This document shows, one piece after another, positions 1-12,107 of a stretch of 64,000 nucleotides of DNA. Under the pieces are notes generated by a model. It ran no database searches, was not told where the DNA came from, and saw nothing but the letters and a program-made list of their open reading frames with translations. How positions within the stretch are numbered: position 1 is the first letter of the stretch; every line of letters starts with the position of its first letter. This stretch comes from Henricia sp. BOLD:AAB3569 (lineage: Eukaryota > Echinodermata > Asteroidea > Spinulosida > Echinasteridae), in contig JBBELK010000366.1 of the NCBI GenBank assembly GCA_037783545.1, positions 310,001 to 374,000 of the forward strand, read 5' to 3'. Both the position numbers and the translations under genes were made by a program.

Positions 1-317
1 GCCCTCTGATCATTACCGACAAATATTCAAAACAAAAGACCATAAAGGCTCATAATTTGTTCCATGATATACGCCAATGAAAAATGGCTGTAGAGTGATT
101 AATTTGCGTTAACCTGGGTACTTTATATCCACACACATATAAAAATTAACATTTTCTGCTGGGAAACCACTTTCAATCACTTAAAAAAGCATGTCACACT
201 TTTGGACCCCTAATTTTGGAAATTACCCTCGGCTGTTAACATATATTTTACACTAACACGTGTAACTAACACGTCCTAAACATCATGTTAACATCGAGTT
301 AACACGATGTTTGTTCC

Positions 318-529
318 AAGGTCACAATTCTGATTAGGTTAACAGATCTGTTACACTAAAACTCAGACTTGACTTCACCCTATATGTTCAGCGCAGAGAA
401 TTAACACATGGTGTTAACACAGTATTAACATGATGTTAAGCTGGACGTTTAGTTAGAGGTCGAGATCAATGCCGTGTTAACAGATCTGTTAAACAAACAA
501 TAACACGTAACACACATAATTGTGACCTT
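318..529. repeat. Small foldback repeat with gttaac motifs
   Basis: The outer arms aaggtcacaatt (318-329) and aattgtgacctt (518-529) are exact reverse complements. The self-complementary gttaacagatctgtta occurs at 338-353 and again at 476-491. The interior and left flank (230-480) are dense in ttaaca and taacac words. Looks like a short MITE-type foldback. No target duplication was recognised. Confidence 0.6.
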
Positions 530-767
530 ATACCCATTGTAACTGGAACAACCTTGTATAGGCAGAGGAAACGGAATACATAGTTTTCTTTCAACTCGGT
601 TTTGGTGCCAAACTATGATTGCCAAGTTCGAGACTTCCAGTATGGTTTTGTAAATTTTCTGTTTCTGTCAGAAAAGCTGAACATTTTCACGTGAACCCAC
701 AGAGTGGTCCACGAGTTAGCATATGCTGTACCTGGTAATCCCCATTTTGCAACACTGCTTAAAACTT

Positions 768-905
768 AAATAATGATAATGATGATGATATGGATTTATA
801 CCGCGCACTTATCCAGGAAAATCCCCATTAAGGCGCCTATACATTATTACCCCATATATGGCTCCATTAAATCACCTCATATACCATCTCAGCTTCCTGG
901 GCCGT
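768..905. repeat. Short dispersed repeat with ATG microsatellite
   Basis: A gat/ata run (taatgataatgatgatgata) is followed by tggatttataccgcgcactt and atccaggaaaatccccatta. From memory, similar tggatttatatagcgca repeats are widespread in aquatic animal genomes. The short reading frame here has no recognisable domain. Confidence 0.4.
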
Positions 906-3900
906 ATACAGCCCAGGCTGCCTTAGGCGCTCAATGGCTAATCAATCATGAAAGGTCCATGATCAAACACAGCAACTTTCGCTGCCCTCTCAGGTTCCCA
1001 TTTTGCTCCTGGGTGAAGAGAAGCAATGCGTGGCAAAGTATTGCTCAAGGGTACACGCACCACCGGGGACTCAATGTTGTCCTCGAATGTGGCGCTGTAC
1101 ACTAGGATGTCATCAAGATAGACAACGGCAATTTGCACCTCTGGAAAACCACTGGAGCATTGGTGAGACCGAACGGGATCCTCAGCCACTCGTACGTACA
1201 GGCCCCAAGGAGTGATGAAAGCTGTCGCTGGCCTGCTGTCCTCGGCCATGAAGCCTTGATGATAGGCCTTGCCTTGGTCAAGGGTGGAAAACCAGGCATT
1301 GCCTCCAAGGCTGTCCAGGACGTCTTGGATGCATGGTATTGGTTGTTGATCTGGTATAGTTCTGCGGTTGAGTTCTCTATAATCAATACACAACCGCAAT
1401 GACCCATCTTTTTTTTCACACAGACTACCGGCGATGAATAAGGGGACTCAGATTTTCTTGTCCACCCTTTCTAGAGCAGATCTTGCAGATAAAATTTAAC
1501 TTCTCGGTAGAGAGGAGGGGGATAGACATGTGCGATTGACAGATCCCGGATGCATCCCGAGTCGTTGTCGTCACAGGCAAAGGCTCCGGCTTCTTGTGTG
1601 AGCATCTGTAGCCAGCTCACGTGTTGCCTTGTCAAATGACCCAAATCAACAGGTGGCCCCCAGTCATGTTTTCCTTTCATCGGTGATACATTTTCCATTC
1701 ATGCCTAAGCTTGGTCCTGACGAGTCAGCACCCTGGTAGTTGGTGGGGAAGACATCACTGGCGGCATCAACTGTACCAAGAAGGGTGCGCTACTAAAGTA
1801 CAATTGGCGTTTTTGTTTCCTTGACGCTGATCCAGTTTTAGTACAGCTGGCTGGAGGTGGAGTTCATCTGGCTAAGGGTTGCTTGTGTCGAGCTCAAATA
1901 TAGTTGTGGAACCACTTGCGATGCAGTTGGTGCAGGCGTGACACCACACTTCTCGGACACTACTCTTCGGTAGGCCTATGATGACATTACTCCGGCCCAC
2001 CGCTACGTTGAATGCTGTCCTTGATGGATCATTTGAATCAAGCTGACCAACGTTTTCACCTCCCCTCTCGTCATGGAAATGCCGTCTATGCACTAGCTGG
2101 GCCAAAGGTGGAGCCGTCTCGATTACGTTGTATCCAATGATGGGTATTCCACTTCCCGCAATCGTGACTAACATCGGGGCCTTGATCTGCTTCTCCTGGT
2201 CTAACATGAAAGAGACTTCCAGCCATGCATCGTAGGGGAATGATGATCCATTCGCTGCTGTAAGGCTGTAGATTATCCGCACCAATATAATAAGCTGTGA
2301 TTTTTGGCGGGGCTCTGGTTTTGACACCCTGAATCCAGCAGTTAACAAGGCAATGCTCCGCCAACGAGACGGGCCACTTTAGCTTACATGTGAAGTAGAT
2401 ATCTGGCAGACATGGGACTTCTTGGATGTTGACCTGGAGGTAATTACTGCCTGTCCCGCGGCAGTAACCACTCTCCGTTTCCCCCGCCTGGTTGTACGTG
2501 GCATCAACGGACAAAATGCTCGCTTGACCCGCAGTGGTAGCAGTTGTCGCAACTGTTGGCTGTGCCATCTCGCTGACAGATTGGGCAACCACGGCGACGT
2601 GATGGGTTGCTCTGTGGTCGCCGCCTTTCAGGTTAATTGTTGCCCCCATCCTTGACGACCGGTGGGTTTTACCTGGAGGGCTTCTTGTAGGCTCGTCCGT
2701 TGTTGTTTTAAGGTCGCAATATCCGCGATCCCGCGGCTTTGAGGTCAGCCAAGTCAGTCAGAAGTGTCCCAGGTTTGGGTGCCTTTCTGCCTGGGTACGG
2801 CTCATTGATCTTTTCTCTGGTGCTCGATCTGCTCCACTGACTTGACAGATACAATTCCTACTCTGTCCCAATTTCTTCTTCCGTTCGGCCTCGTAACTTG
2901 CCGCTACGTTGAGCTTTTCGAGAAGAATTTCGGCGGTTGTCAAGGGATCATTTAACAGGGGTCGTATTTCGTTCTTCATTACGTCTCTCCTCAGTCCCGC
3001 GAATCATACTTCACACCATATCCTGATTCCTGGCTGGTGAAAATCACTTTCTGGCGTAGGTCGAGGGCTCGCATCAAGAATCCTTGCAGGGACTCCTTGC
3101 TGTCTTGACATAGACGGGACAAAATGGTGGTATAGTTCTTTTTTGGTAGTGAGACCGCAACAGTCGACGATAATTAGGTATAGGGTAATTAGGCCACCCC
3201 GTCCTTCGAGGTAGCTTCATATAGAGCGTGATCCAAAACTGGTAAACACTGGATGAAGATTTCAAAATTTCTTAAATTAATCAAAATAATACTTCGAAAT
3301 TTCCATATTTTACAATCATATTACAAAAATTAACAGAATAAATTTGACTGGGCACACTGTGCCATCACATTTTCAAGAAATAATTGGAAATGCATGTCAA
3401 AAATTGTTTTTTTTGGGTCAATTTTATTCTGTATCTGTCCCTCATATCACGCATAAAACTGTAAAGTCAATTTCAACATGTGATAAACTGGGTGTGTGTA
3501 TTGACATCGGTAGAAAGTAAACAAACAGGTTCAGTCTTTAGTCTTATTTGTTGTTGACTAAGGAAAGGCATTTGTCTCTCGATTTCCGTCCCTCACGCCT
3601 GAGGGACGGAATTGGATCACGCTCATATATAGTGCCGACCCAGGTACCACTGCTTGAATCTCTGCCTCCATCTCTGCCTCCACTATCTCGTGCTCACTGT
3701 AGCCATGACGTATACCCTGCCCCTGCTGTCGTTGTCATTGTCGTTGAAGGTTTCTCCTTCTGAATTTCCAGTCTCATCCGTCATTTTCTGCAGAAATTCA
3801 CTAAGTTCATGATAGGACAGATCAGAGGCCTTCATCTTCCCGCAATTCCAGATCTTCCCGCAATAGGTGTCGGTGTACTTTCGATTTCCGAACTAAGGCT

Positions 3901-4240
3901 TTCGTGGTTGCATCTTCCGCTACCAGTTCCTCAAACCCAGGCAGACCGACATGTTGGAAAACCACAAATCTGCTGCATCACGCGCTGGCATAATTCCTGC
4001 GCAGACTCTTGGAACTGTAGACTGTACTAAGGGGCGAGATCTGCAACTTTCGGTCCCCCGGTAGCCGCTCTAGTCCTCTGCAGTCTGGTGGTCTGTACCT
4101 CTGCACTCACGCTGTGACTGCTAACATCAGGTGTTCCGTCGCCGTTCGGGTTCTTTACATCCCCGGATAGGCGCACATCGTTGGCTCCATGGCTTTGCTA
4201 GAAGTCAACACACCTATCCCTCTCGTGCCTCCAAAATGTT
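905..4240 (-). pseudogene. Decayed Ty3/gypsy-type LTR retrotransposon (gag-protease-RT remnants)
   Basis: Read on the minus strand, the parts follow gypsy order. Gag-like pieces lie near 3130-2760 (SKESLQGFLMRALDLRQKV; MKNEIRPLLNDPLTTAEILL). A retropepsin-region fragment lies near 2350-1990 (LTAANGSSFPYDAWLEVSF; PIIGYNVIE). Reverse transcriptase lies at 1399-938 (RLCIDYRELNRR; WFSTLDQGKAYHQ; AFITPWGLY; VVYLDDILVYS). The RT core switches frame: EWLRIPFGLTNAPVVFQRC is in a different frame from the YLDD box. Gag is broken by stops, and the protease-RT junction (about 1870-1470) is shortened. RNase H and integrase are absent. The 5' end may lie near 4240, where the minus strand reads aacattttggaggcacgaga, typical of gypsy sequence just inside the LTR. 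No paired LTRs were found. Confidence 0.8.
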
Positions 4241-5660
4241 GTGCTCATAACTGTCAGGAAACAGTCACGGTAGGGTTTTCGTCAGAATAACTGTAAAAAC
4301 AGACAAATTGACACTGGTTGATGAGCTTGAGTTTGGCGGTCAATGTTCCTTGCTCAACTAAGTCTCAGGTCAGAATGACCCTGAAACAAAGACCACCACA
4401 CTTAGCCACCAGTGGCCACAGTAGGCCGTGGGCCAATTTCGAACAGTGAAGCCGTTTTTAATTTCTGTAGGGCATTTTGGTAGGTTATACCTGACGATAA
4501 AATAGGCAGCCGTAGAAAAATGACAAAGGACGAATGGCCGATGTTCGAGTGGTCGCAATTTGCACGTTAGTGTAAGAAAGCCAGAAATTCTCACAAGAAA
4601 AACGCCTTTTAAATTTTGTGAACGTGTCGAATAGCAAAGGAGTCTGATTTCTTTCCCAAATACCTAGCGTAATGGCATGATGTAGGGGCAAGTCACCGCG
4701 CTCAACGAGCCGAGCAAAATTACGTGCATAAATCCAGACTACATGCACCAAAAGGAGATTATGCACGAAAACGTAGATTGGTTTCCGGTCGATATCCTAT
4801 CGCTTATTGCAAAAGATTTTATAGATTCCGAGTTCATTCTTTCATGTTTAACCTCTATTGCCTTAAGCATAAGACACTAAAGAAAAGAACCAACAGCAAG
4901 GGAATCTGGGGAAGAATTGGAATGACTGCAAACACGACAATTAAATGAAGGAACACAGTGCCTATAACCGTGTATGTAATAGACTGCCAAAGTGAATACG
5001 TCTTTTGTTAGTTGCCTAGGCAATTGGCTTTACACTGAAAATCACCGAACCGTGTCCCTGTGCTATTGCAATGGTACTTTTTTCGACGGCCATGATGTTT
5101 AGAGCCAATTACCATGCCAACTCCGGCTGTCTATTGGGCTCTGTTGAGTGTACATATGGCGTAATTCGACAACGAATATTTTATTTCCTGTAATAACGCA
5201 ATCGGACTTCTATTTTTTTTATTGGAATAATTACTCCTGCATTTTGTAATTTTTTTTATTGTACTGGGCATTTACTCCAACTTTCGCTGTAGGCTCATAC
5301 GCAGACTTCACTTTTCAACCAATGTCATATGTTCACAATGGAAGTACTGTATATATAATTTTATTCATACATGACTTGTTATTGATAATCTTTAAGAGAA
5401 ATACAGATTATTAAACAATACTTTCAGCATTAAGAAAAAAATAGAACAAAATTAGCATAGATCCTCAGAAAATTTCGAGTACATGTAGTATACACTAAAA
5501 GTAATCACAATTGGTGTGTTGTCAATTTTGAATTTCTCTTCTTTGTTGAAATGATTGTTTTTACCTATTCCTGTGACAAGTATGTCTGACATGCAGATAC
5601 AATTATTGTCTAAGCTACATTCAAGCAAAATATCTGCGTACACCCCACATTATCCCTATA
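4241..5660. other. Intergenic, no gene recognised
   Basis: AT-rich sequence with scattered short open frames that show no domain or codon signal. The left edge could include remnants of the retroelement's LTR, but no second copy is present to prove it. Confidence 0.5.
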
Positions 5661-5666
5661 ATAATT

Positions 5667-6755
5667 ATATACTGAGCTAGCTAAGATAATCTCAGCTCTT
5701 GCTTTATCATTTTTCATTGGGATGTGGTCTTTTCACCAGAGCTGAGAAATTTTAAGAACATGAACACGCTATCACAAAACAAATGTGTCATTTTCTCACC
5801 GTGACACACTAATTCCCCCTAAAACTCACCCAAACCTTGTCAGGCATAACCACTATGCAGGTCCTTGAGGGAAATAACCAGCCACGATGAATATTTTGCC
5901 AACAATTCCAGCGAAACAAACCGGTATTTATTTATTTTTCTTCTTTATCCTGGGGGAACCTCTCAGTGAAACACTGTTTTTCAGAGGTGCCCAGCAACTA
6001 CAAGAAACTGCCTAAACATCGAGATACATAGGCGTGTGGCGCCTTCGGCTGCCGAGCCAGGAACACCGGGGTGAATCCCCTTCTCTTTACGAATGAATGC
6101 TCTGGGATCTTTTAAGTGCGTTACACAACACACTGGACCAACGGCTTTACATCCCTTCCGAAGGATGGAGCAAGTGTGTTTAAGTGCCTTGCTCAAGGGC
6201 ACAGGCACCGCAGCCGGGGATCGAACCCGCAACCCCAGGTTTTCACCCGAGTAATGCGAGTCAGTGGCCTAAACCGCTCACAGCCTAGCCGGCCGTTGTG
6301 TTCAAAAGGTCTATCTGCCTAGTCTGTGTACAAAGGAATACCAATGCGCATTGGTTACCAGACGTGATCTAAAAATAACTATTTTTAGATCACGTCTGGT
6401 AACCAATGCGCATTGGTATTCCTTTGTACACAGACTAGGCAGATAGACTTTTTGAACACAACCAGACAACGGCTAGGCTGTGAGGATACCGGTTTGTTTC
6501 GCTGGAATTGTTGGCAAAATAATCATCGTGGCTGGTTATTTCCCTCAAGGACCTGCGTAGTGGTTATGCCTGACAAGGTTTGGGTGAGTTTTAGGGGGAA
6601 TTAGTGTGTCACGGTGAGAAAATGACACATTTGTTTTGTGATAGCGTGTTCATGTTCTTAAAATTTCTCAGCTCTACTGGCATGACTGGTGAAAAGACCA
6701 CATCCCAATGAAAAATGATAAAGCAAGAGCTGAGATTATCTTAGCTAATACTGAG
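5667..6755. repeat. 1.1 kb palindrome (foldback element)
   Basis: The left arm (5667-6378) and right arm (6379-6755) are reverse complements with a perfect centre near 6379 (atctaaaaataactattttt). Outer parts also pair: agctaagataatctcagctc at the left with gagctgagattatcttagct at the right, and ccagcgaaacaaaccggta with taccggtttgtttcgctgg. The left arm is about 350 bp longer because of a SINE-like block at about 5926-6277. Confidence 0.88.
5926..6290 (-). mobile_element. tRNA-type SINE copy inside the left arm of the palindrome
   Basis: The minus strand holds a B-box-like ggttcgatcccc within ttgcgggttcgatccccggc, a plausible A-box region upstream (gtgagcggtttaggcc), the dispersed-repeat core cttgagcaaggcactt, and an (AAAT)n tail at 5926-5940. 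Related sequence occurs at about 39345-39500 in the opposite orientation, and a fragment (ctaaacatcgagacacaaag) at 61108. The right arm of the palindrome keeps only the outer 20 bp or so of the head. Confidence 0.65.
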
Positions 6756-9165
6756 CATGATATATGGGATCTTCTTCACACCTACTTCACACTATTCCCT
6801 TTAATGCCAAACCCCTTCCACCTGCTCCCCTCCACCAAAGAATAAAAAGATTATCTTGAATTCCTTGGGTTTCTAAGACACATATGGCCCACGGTGGAAG
6901 TGTTCATACTGTCACTAACTTGTCATACACTCAATTTCAAAAAGAAGGGTTGTAACTGAATCCACCTACACTGTATGAACTGGGCATAACTGTCTGTCAA
7001 ACAATAACCGAAAAATAGTCTCTTCAAACTTCAATTGTTTTCTCCATTGTGCTGGTAAGCAGTGGCTTGGCTAGTCCCAAAAGATTGGTCAGTTGGTCAA
7101 GCAGTTCCTTCGAGACGATTATGGTGCATACCCACTAGGCCTACTAAATGATTCGCCTGTGTAAAAAAGTGAAAGATAGAAAGAAGGGAGAATTTAAAAA
7201 TTATCTTAAGAATTGGCTCTTATATCAAGATTGATTTCATGGATGTCCGAGCAAAAATATTGCTGAAAAAGATCAAGTGTTTAAGATTGTTCTTTAAAAT
7301 GCACACCAGGTTATCAGTGAAATACTCAATAAGCCTGTGGTAGTGGTATAGTTGAGAAGTTGATAGGAATTCTAGCAGATTTGATGGGAAAAAACAAGGA
7401 GTGGAAAAATGTACAGATTCAGTGGCGGATCCAGCCTAATTATTAAAAATACAGGAATACATACAATGGATTTGAGGGGGTCCGACCTTCTGAACAGTAT
7501 TCCTGTATTTTAATGAGGCTGGATCCGCCTCTGCGATTATAACATGAGGAACACATTATTTTGCACAAAATCGTTAGCCATGACCCGGCCACCTACTGAA
7601 TTCCGTCATTCCATGAGGAAGTGAGGTTGACGACGCGACGTACATGTACGTGTTGCTGTGTACGTATAAAAACCCTCTTGGAAAACTCCGTCTTCTGGCA
7701 CGAAAATATAGCTTCCAGTACTACTATTTCGTGTCGAGTGTCATCACTGTGTATCATTACTGGTTTTTTAAAATTTCAAACGTTAAATAAACACACTTAT
7801 CCGTGGTCGATCCTGAACAAACATACCTGATCGACATGATCTCGCGCGAAACTACTGCACACCCAAGAGACGTTGCGAAACAAGAGACGTTGCATAGCAA
7901 CTGTGCTTGGTTTCCAGACGCCTTACAACTGTCATGATCGATTATGACCAGACTATGAACATTTTAGGCTCATTCTACACGAAAAAATTGCATAAACCGA
8001 CGCTGTTTTTCGCTGCGTACGGGAATGGCACAGCCCACGTACGTTGTGTACCATGGTATGGTTGAAGCTTCTCATGTCACGACGAATACCATTGGACTGG
8101 AAAACGGAGGGCGTCATTGTTTCTTTTATTCCGACGACATTTTTCGATTAATCACAGCCATTTTTACATATATTATAGAAGGATATATCCTGCACGGATT
8201 CGCGGAAAACCCGCTTTCAAAGAGTTATGTAGGCCTACTACTGGGAAGTTACGGCTCTGCAAAGTCGCCCGCGCCGTATCGGTAACTTGACACCTCTATA
8301 GTTTTATACGGAAAAGAGGAACTCGGGGATGTCGCAAAAGCATTTTTAAAATGCTGGTCCGACGAAATTACGAAATGTCCAATGTCATTCGAATGTGGGA
8401 ATGTTTTTATAGATAAATATACAAAGATTAGAATTCCGAGCGACCCCGATTTTCTGAATTTTTGCCCCGATAGAACGGTTTCGACCCATGCGGTCGTGCT
8501 TCACGTAGAGCAAAAGGGACCACTTTTCCATATTTGTTTTGTGTACCTTGTCTAAAAGGTGGATTTCGTCACCTTGTAGTTATTTGTTCTATATCAGTAT
8601 TCTCTGGAAAGGCCTTAATTTTCCACATTTTCTACATATTGAAAACGAACGAGATAAATAATGTGTTCAGGGAGCATTCGACGGATGTCGTCATAATGTC
8701 TTGGAAGAATTCTACACGCAAGTAAAACTAGTGCGCGAATTTAGGACCCGCGCGAATTTAGGGACCTCCACGAATAAAGTTATCGACAAAACGTGCAAGT
8801 ATGCAACAATATGCATGAGGTTAGACCAATCGGAATGGTGTGCTGCAAAAACTTGAAAAGAAATCGCTGACGCTGCCCGGATCGAGGCCAAGAGTAGACG
8901 CCGCGCTCGTGACATGCACGGTCTACAGACTAGTGCAAACTCTACTAAACGACGTCATTTTAGTATTTTCCAGATTCAACCAGACATTGCCGGAAAAATA
9001 CGTAGATCTCTAGAAAACAATGTCGCGCGCAAACTTCATGCTTGGCGCAAACTTCAAACCTGGGCGCGCAGAGTTTAAACTTGCCTGAGCGCAAATTCAG
9101 TTTGCGTGCGCAAAGTAAAATCTGCGCAAGGTAGGTACATGATATCCGTCTGAGTGCAATGTCGT
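6756..9165. other. Intergenic; short inverted repeat at about 7427-7535
   Basis: The block tggcggatccagcct...acaggaata (from 7423) is mirrored by tattcctgtattt...aggctggatccgcc (to 7531), a MITE-like hairpin of about 110 bp. The 86-codon frame at 8025-8285 has no recognised domain and I do not call it a gene. From 9000 the sequence becomes rich in gcgcaaactt words. Confidence 0.5.
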
Positions 9166-9167
9166 GG

Positions 9168-9440
9168 ATTCACACTGGGCTTTTTTCGCGCGCACGCGTC
9201 TAGTACCGCCGCGCGCGCGCTTTGAGAAAAAATCGGTGTGAAGGGAATTGGGAGTAAATGATGACGAACTGAAAATCACAGAATCGTCAAAGTCGATTAT
9301 GTGGTTTTCACTTTTCAGTGCGTCTTTTCACTCCAAATTCCCACCACACCCAGGGCTTTTTCTCAACTGAAATTAAAAGCTGCCCGGCGCGTACGTCGCA
9401 TGACTTACGCGCGAAAGCCTCAGTAGTGTGAATCCACCCA
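9168..9440. repeat. CG-rich foldback MITE, copy 1
   Basis: The ends tggattcacact and agtgtgaatcca are reverse complements. Inside lie gcgcgc blocks, tttgagaaaaaatcggtgtg and its mirror, and aaaatcacagaa near the centre. A diverged second copy lies at about 10030-10262, sharing cgctttgagaaaaatcggtg and a right end of cagtgtgaatcca. Confidence 0.7.
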
Positions 9441-9680
9441 AGTTTCACTTGGTGGGGTTTTCAAGCTATACGTGGGCAATGCAAAACAAACCAATCATAG
9501 GCGCCGAGCAAGCTTAGCTCTCAGAGTGGGGGCCGGGGCACATCCATCCTCTTGCAACAGTGCCCCTTTAACGCACTCCCTCACTCCTGCGTACAGTGGC
9601 CCTGTTGAAAAAGGCCCCATTTCGCGGTGGGACTAGCGACAGAAATCTTGTCGCCTCGGCTGGACCAATCAGGACGCTTG

Positions 9681-9736
9681 GCGGGGGGAGGGGTTGGGGG
9701 AGGGGGAGGGGGGTTGGTGGGGGGGGGGGGGGGGAG

Positions 9737-9767
<31 letters not shown>

Positions 9768-9790
9768 AGGGGGGGAGTGGGGGGTGGGGA
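9681..9790 (+). repeat. 110 bp G-rich tract
   Basis: Nearly unbroken G with rare A and T, including a run of more than 30 G around 9739-9768. The reading frames across it are poly-Gly or poly-Pro artefacts. G-quadruplex formation is likely, and the exact length is error-prone in sequencing. Confidence 0.9.
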
Positions 9791-10029
9791 ACGCCCTCAC
9801 GCGCGCAACAGCTTGTATATGTAGTATGTATTGCCATTGCCGTGGCGTTTTATCAGCTGTTTTATATTAGTTCCATTAACTTTTTTATTTTTAGTTGCTG
9901 ACCGTACCATGATTTTGCCGACATAATACAAGCCTATTCCAATACAAGTATACAGCCGTGTACTCACGTCTATCGATAAATGTTGAACGGCGTGACGATC
10001 GTCTGCTCTCATGCAGGCTGACCGTGACT

Positions 10030-10262
10030 AGCTTTGCGTAAATGCGACGCGCGTCGCTTTGAGAAAAATCGGTGTGGTGGAATTCGGATTAAAACGACAC
10101 ACTGAAAACTGCATAAGAAATTAGATGAAGGGTTCTTCAGTTGTCGATCTGTGTTTTTCAGAGCGTCACGGTCGGTTCACCCCATATTATTCCTATGATG
10201 ATAACTTTTTTCTCAAAGCGACGCGCGTCAATTTTACGAGCGAAAAGGGTCAGTGTGAATCC
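10030..10262. repeat. CG-rich foldback MITE, copy 2
   Basis: The left side gcgacgcgcgtcgctttgag pairs with ctcaaagcgacgcgcgtc at the right. It shares end motifs with the element at 9168-9440. Confidence 0.65.
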
Positions 10263-10392
10263 ACAGGAAAAGGCCCAATATTATTCTTTGTTCATTGTTT
10301 TTATTCTGTCGAGTTTCCCTGAGGAACAATAAATGAAATGAAATGAAAACACGGTCAGCAAACACGGTGGGCATGACCACCCGGTAGACTAT

Positions 10393-11705
10393 CAGTGGCT
10401 GCGTTCGGGCGTGCAGTTCTCGTTACTCGGGAGTAATGCGTGCGCATTGCACTCGGGTCACATCACGCGAACAGCAAGTCCGCAGTCCGCGTGCGCGAAT
10501 AGCAATCAGTGAGGATGGCCGTCTCTTGCCATCACTGCACAAAAAAATGCCGTTTCACTGCTCACAAGAAACTGAGGAAATACAGGCCGTGAAGCTAGGT
10601 TCATACTTCTCCGCCGAACTCACTCGCCGCATACTCGCCGCACTTTCGCCGAGTGTAGTCGCTGCAGAGTTATTACGGAGCTTTCGATTGGACGACGGAG
10701 AGAAACACGACGGTGAAAAATCTGTCCACGACCACGTCGTTGCACAAACTTCCCGTCCTACTTTGAATCCATTTAGTTTTTCACGACGACTTGTGATCGG
10801 TCATGTGATCAAAAAATGTGTTGTTGAAGGTCAAATGTTAACTAAACGTTGCCGTTGTCACCACGACGTTGATTTACCCCAACTACAGTCCTAGAAATCG
10901 GACGACGACGACATGGCAAAGTCGACGCATGCGCAGATGACTCGAAATGGCAATTCATCCGTCGTAGAATCATCCGTCGTCCAAATCGAAAACTCCCTAA
11001 AAATTCACCAAAAATCCCACCCATATTCCACCATCTTCGTACAAATCACATGACACTTGTCAGGAGTAAGAGCACACTTCCCATTTGTCGGGGAGTATAA
11101 GTGAAGGGAGTTTTCGATTTGCACGACGGATGATTCTACGACGGATGAATTGCTATCCCGACTCATCTGCGCATGCGTCGACTTTGCCATGTCGTCGTCG
11201 TCTGATTTCTAGGACGGTAGTTGGGGCAAATCAACGTTGTGTCGACGACGGCAACGTTTAGGTAACATTTCACCTTCAACAACACATTTTTGGATCTCAT
11301 GACTCGATCTCAAGTCGTCGTAAAAATCGAAATGGAATAAAAGTAGGACAGGACGTTTGTGCAACGACGTGTTCGCGGTCAGATTTTTCACCGTCGTGTT
11401 TCTCTCCGTCGTCCAATCGAAAGCTCCGTAATCTTGCCGTTCACGCGCGCAGGATCACTGAGTATACTCGTTAAAGCCCGCCGCACACCTTTGCGATTTA
11501 CCGGATCATCGGATCATCGGACCACTTACCGGAAAGGTGTGCGCTGAAACAATTCGGGCCGGTCTGACCGTACACCATAGACCGGAGCAAATCAAACTTG
11601 TTTGATTTTTCCGGATCCGATGTTCCGATGTCCGATGGGCCGGTAAATCGCAAAGGTGTGCGGCGGGCTTAACACGAGTATAGTACACGCCCGAACGCAG
11701 CCAGT
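10393..11705. repeat. 1.3 kb foldback element with long arms
   Basis: The outer end tggctgcgttcgggcgtg (10395) pairs with cacgcccgaacgcagcca (11687-11704). The inner arms continue to match: catggcaaagtcgacgcatg near 10912 against catgcgtcgactttgccatg near 11171. The loop is about 10990-11105. The 152-codon frame at 10436-10894 lies in an arm and has no domain. A second TTAA-flanked element is nested in the right arm. Confidence 0.85.
11475..11668. mobile_element. Nested TIR element flanked by TTAA
   Basis: TIRs: agcccgccgcacacctttgc at the left, gcaaaggtgtgcggcgggct at the right, continuing inward through gatttaccgg. TTAA is present on both sides (11471-11474 and 11669-11672), the target duplication expected for piggyBac-type transposases. 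Non-autonomous, 194 bp. Confidence 0.75.
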
Positions 11706-12107
11706 GTGTGCATGCGATATGCACTGATCGAATGACGCGACGTGAGCGCTAGCGAATGCCACGCGCAGGTCTTAATTTGCGTGCGCAATTTTGTTTCGAC
11801 GTACCTCTAGCTTAAAATCTCCGCGCGCAAGTTTTAAGACTGCGCGAGCGTGAAGTTTGCTACATAATGTACATGTACGTAGGCCTACTAACAGTTATCT
11901 AGCGTACTCGCTCATATACCGTCAGCTGTACGAAATATGCACACAATCCTTGGCAGTGTTCTGAGACTGTGTACCTAGGCCTACATATTGACGGACAACT
12001 TCTGATATTGACGAGGAGGATATTTCTGGGACTATTTTGATGAAGCCCATTGTCGGATTTTTCAAAACATTTGAAATCTAACCACCGACGCGGCAACAGC
12101 ATTCAAC
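11706..12107. promoter_or_regulatory. Presumed HIF-alpha 5' flank / 5' UTR
   Basis: About 400 bp between the foldback element and the first HIF ATG. It is CG-rich at its left (gcgcgcaagtt, gcgcgagcg). No convincing TATA box or initiator could be picked by eye, so the transcription start is not placed. An upstream non-coding exon is possible. Confidence 0.35.

Noticed and set aside
6200-6290. Possible tRNA gene (B-box-like ggttcgatcccc)
   Set aside because: No cloverleaf or acceptor stem could be drawn; better explained as the tRNA-derived head of a SINE.
8025-8285. 86-codon open frame upstream of HIF
   Set aside because: No homology recognised, no splice context, and the region is otherwise repeat-like; cannot be supported as a gene.
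9568-9901. Gly-rich and Pro-rich open frames on both strands
   Set aside because: Artefacts of the G-run at 9681-9790.
10436-10894. 152-codon plus-strand open frame
   Set aside because: Lies inside one arm of a foldback repeat; the mirrored arm lacks the same frame and no domain is recognisable.
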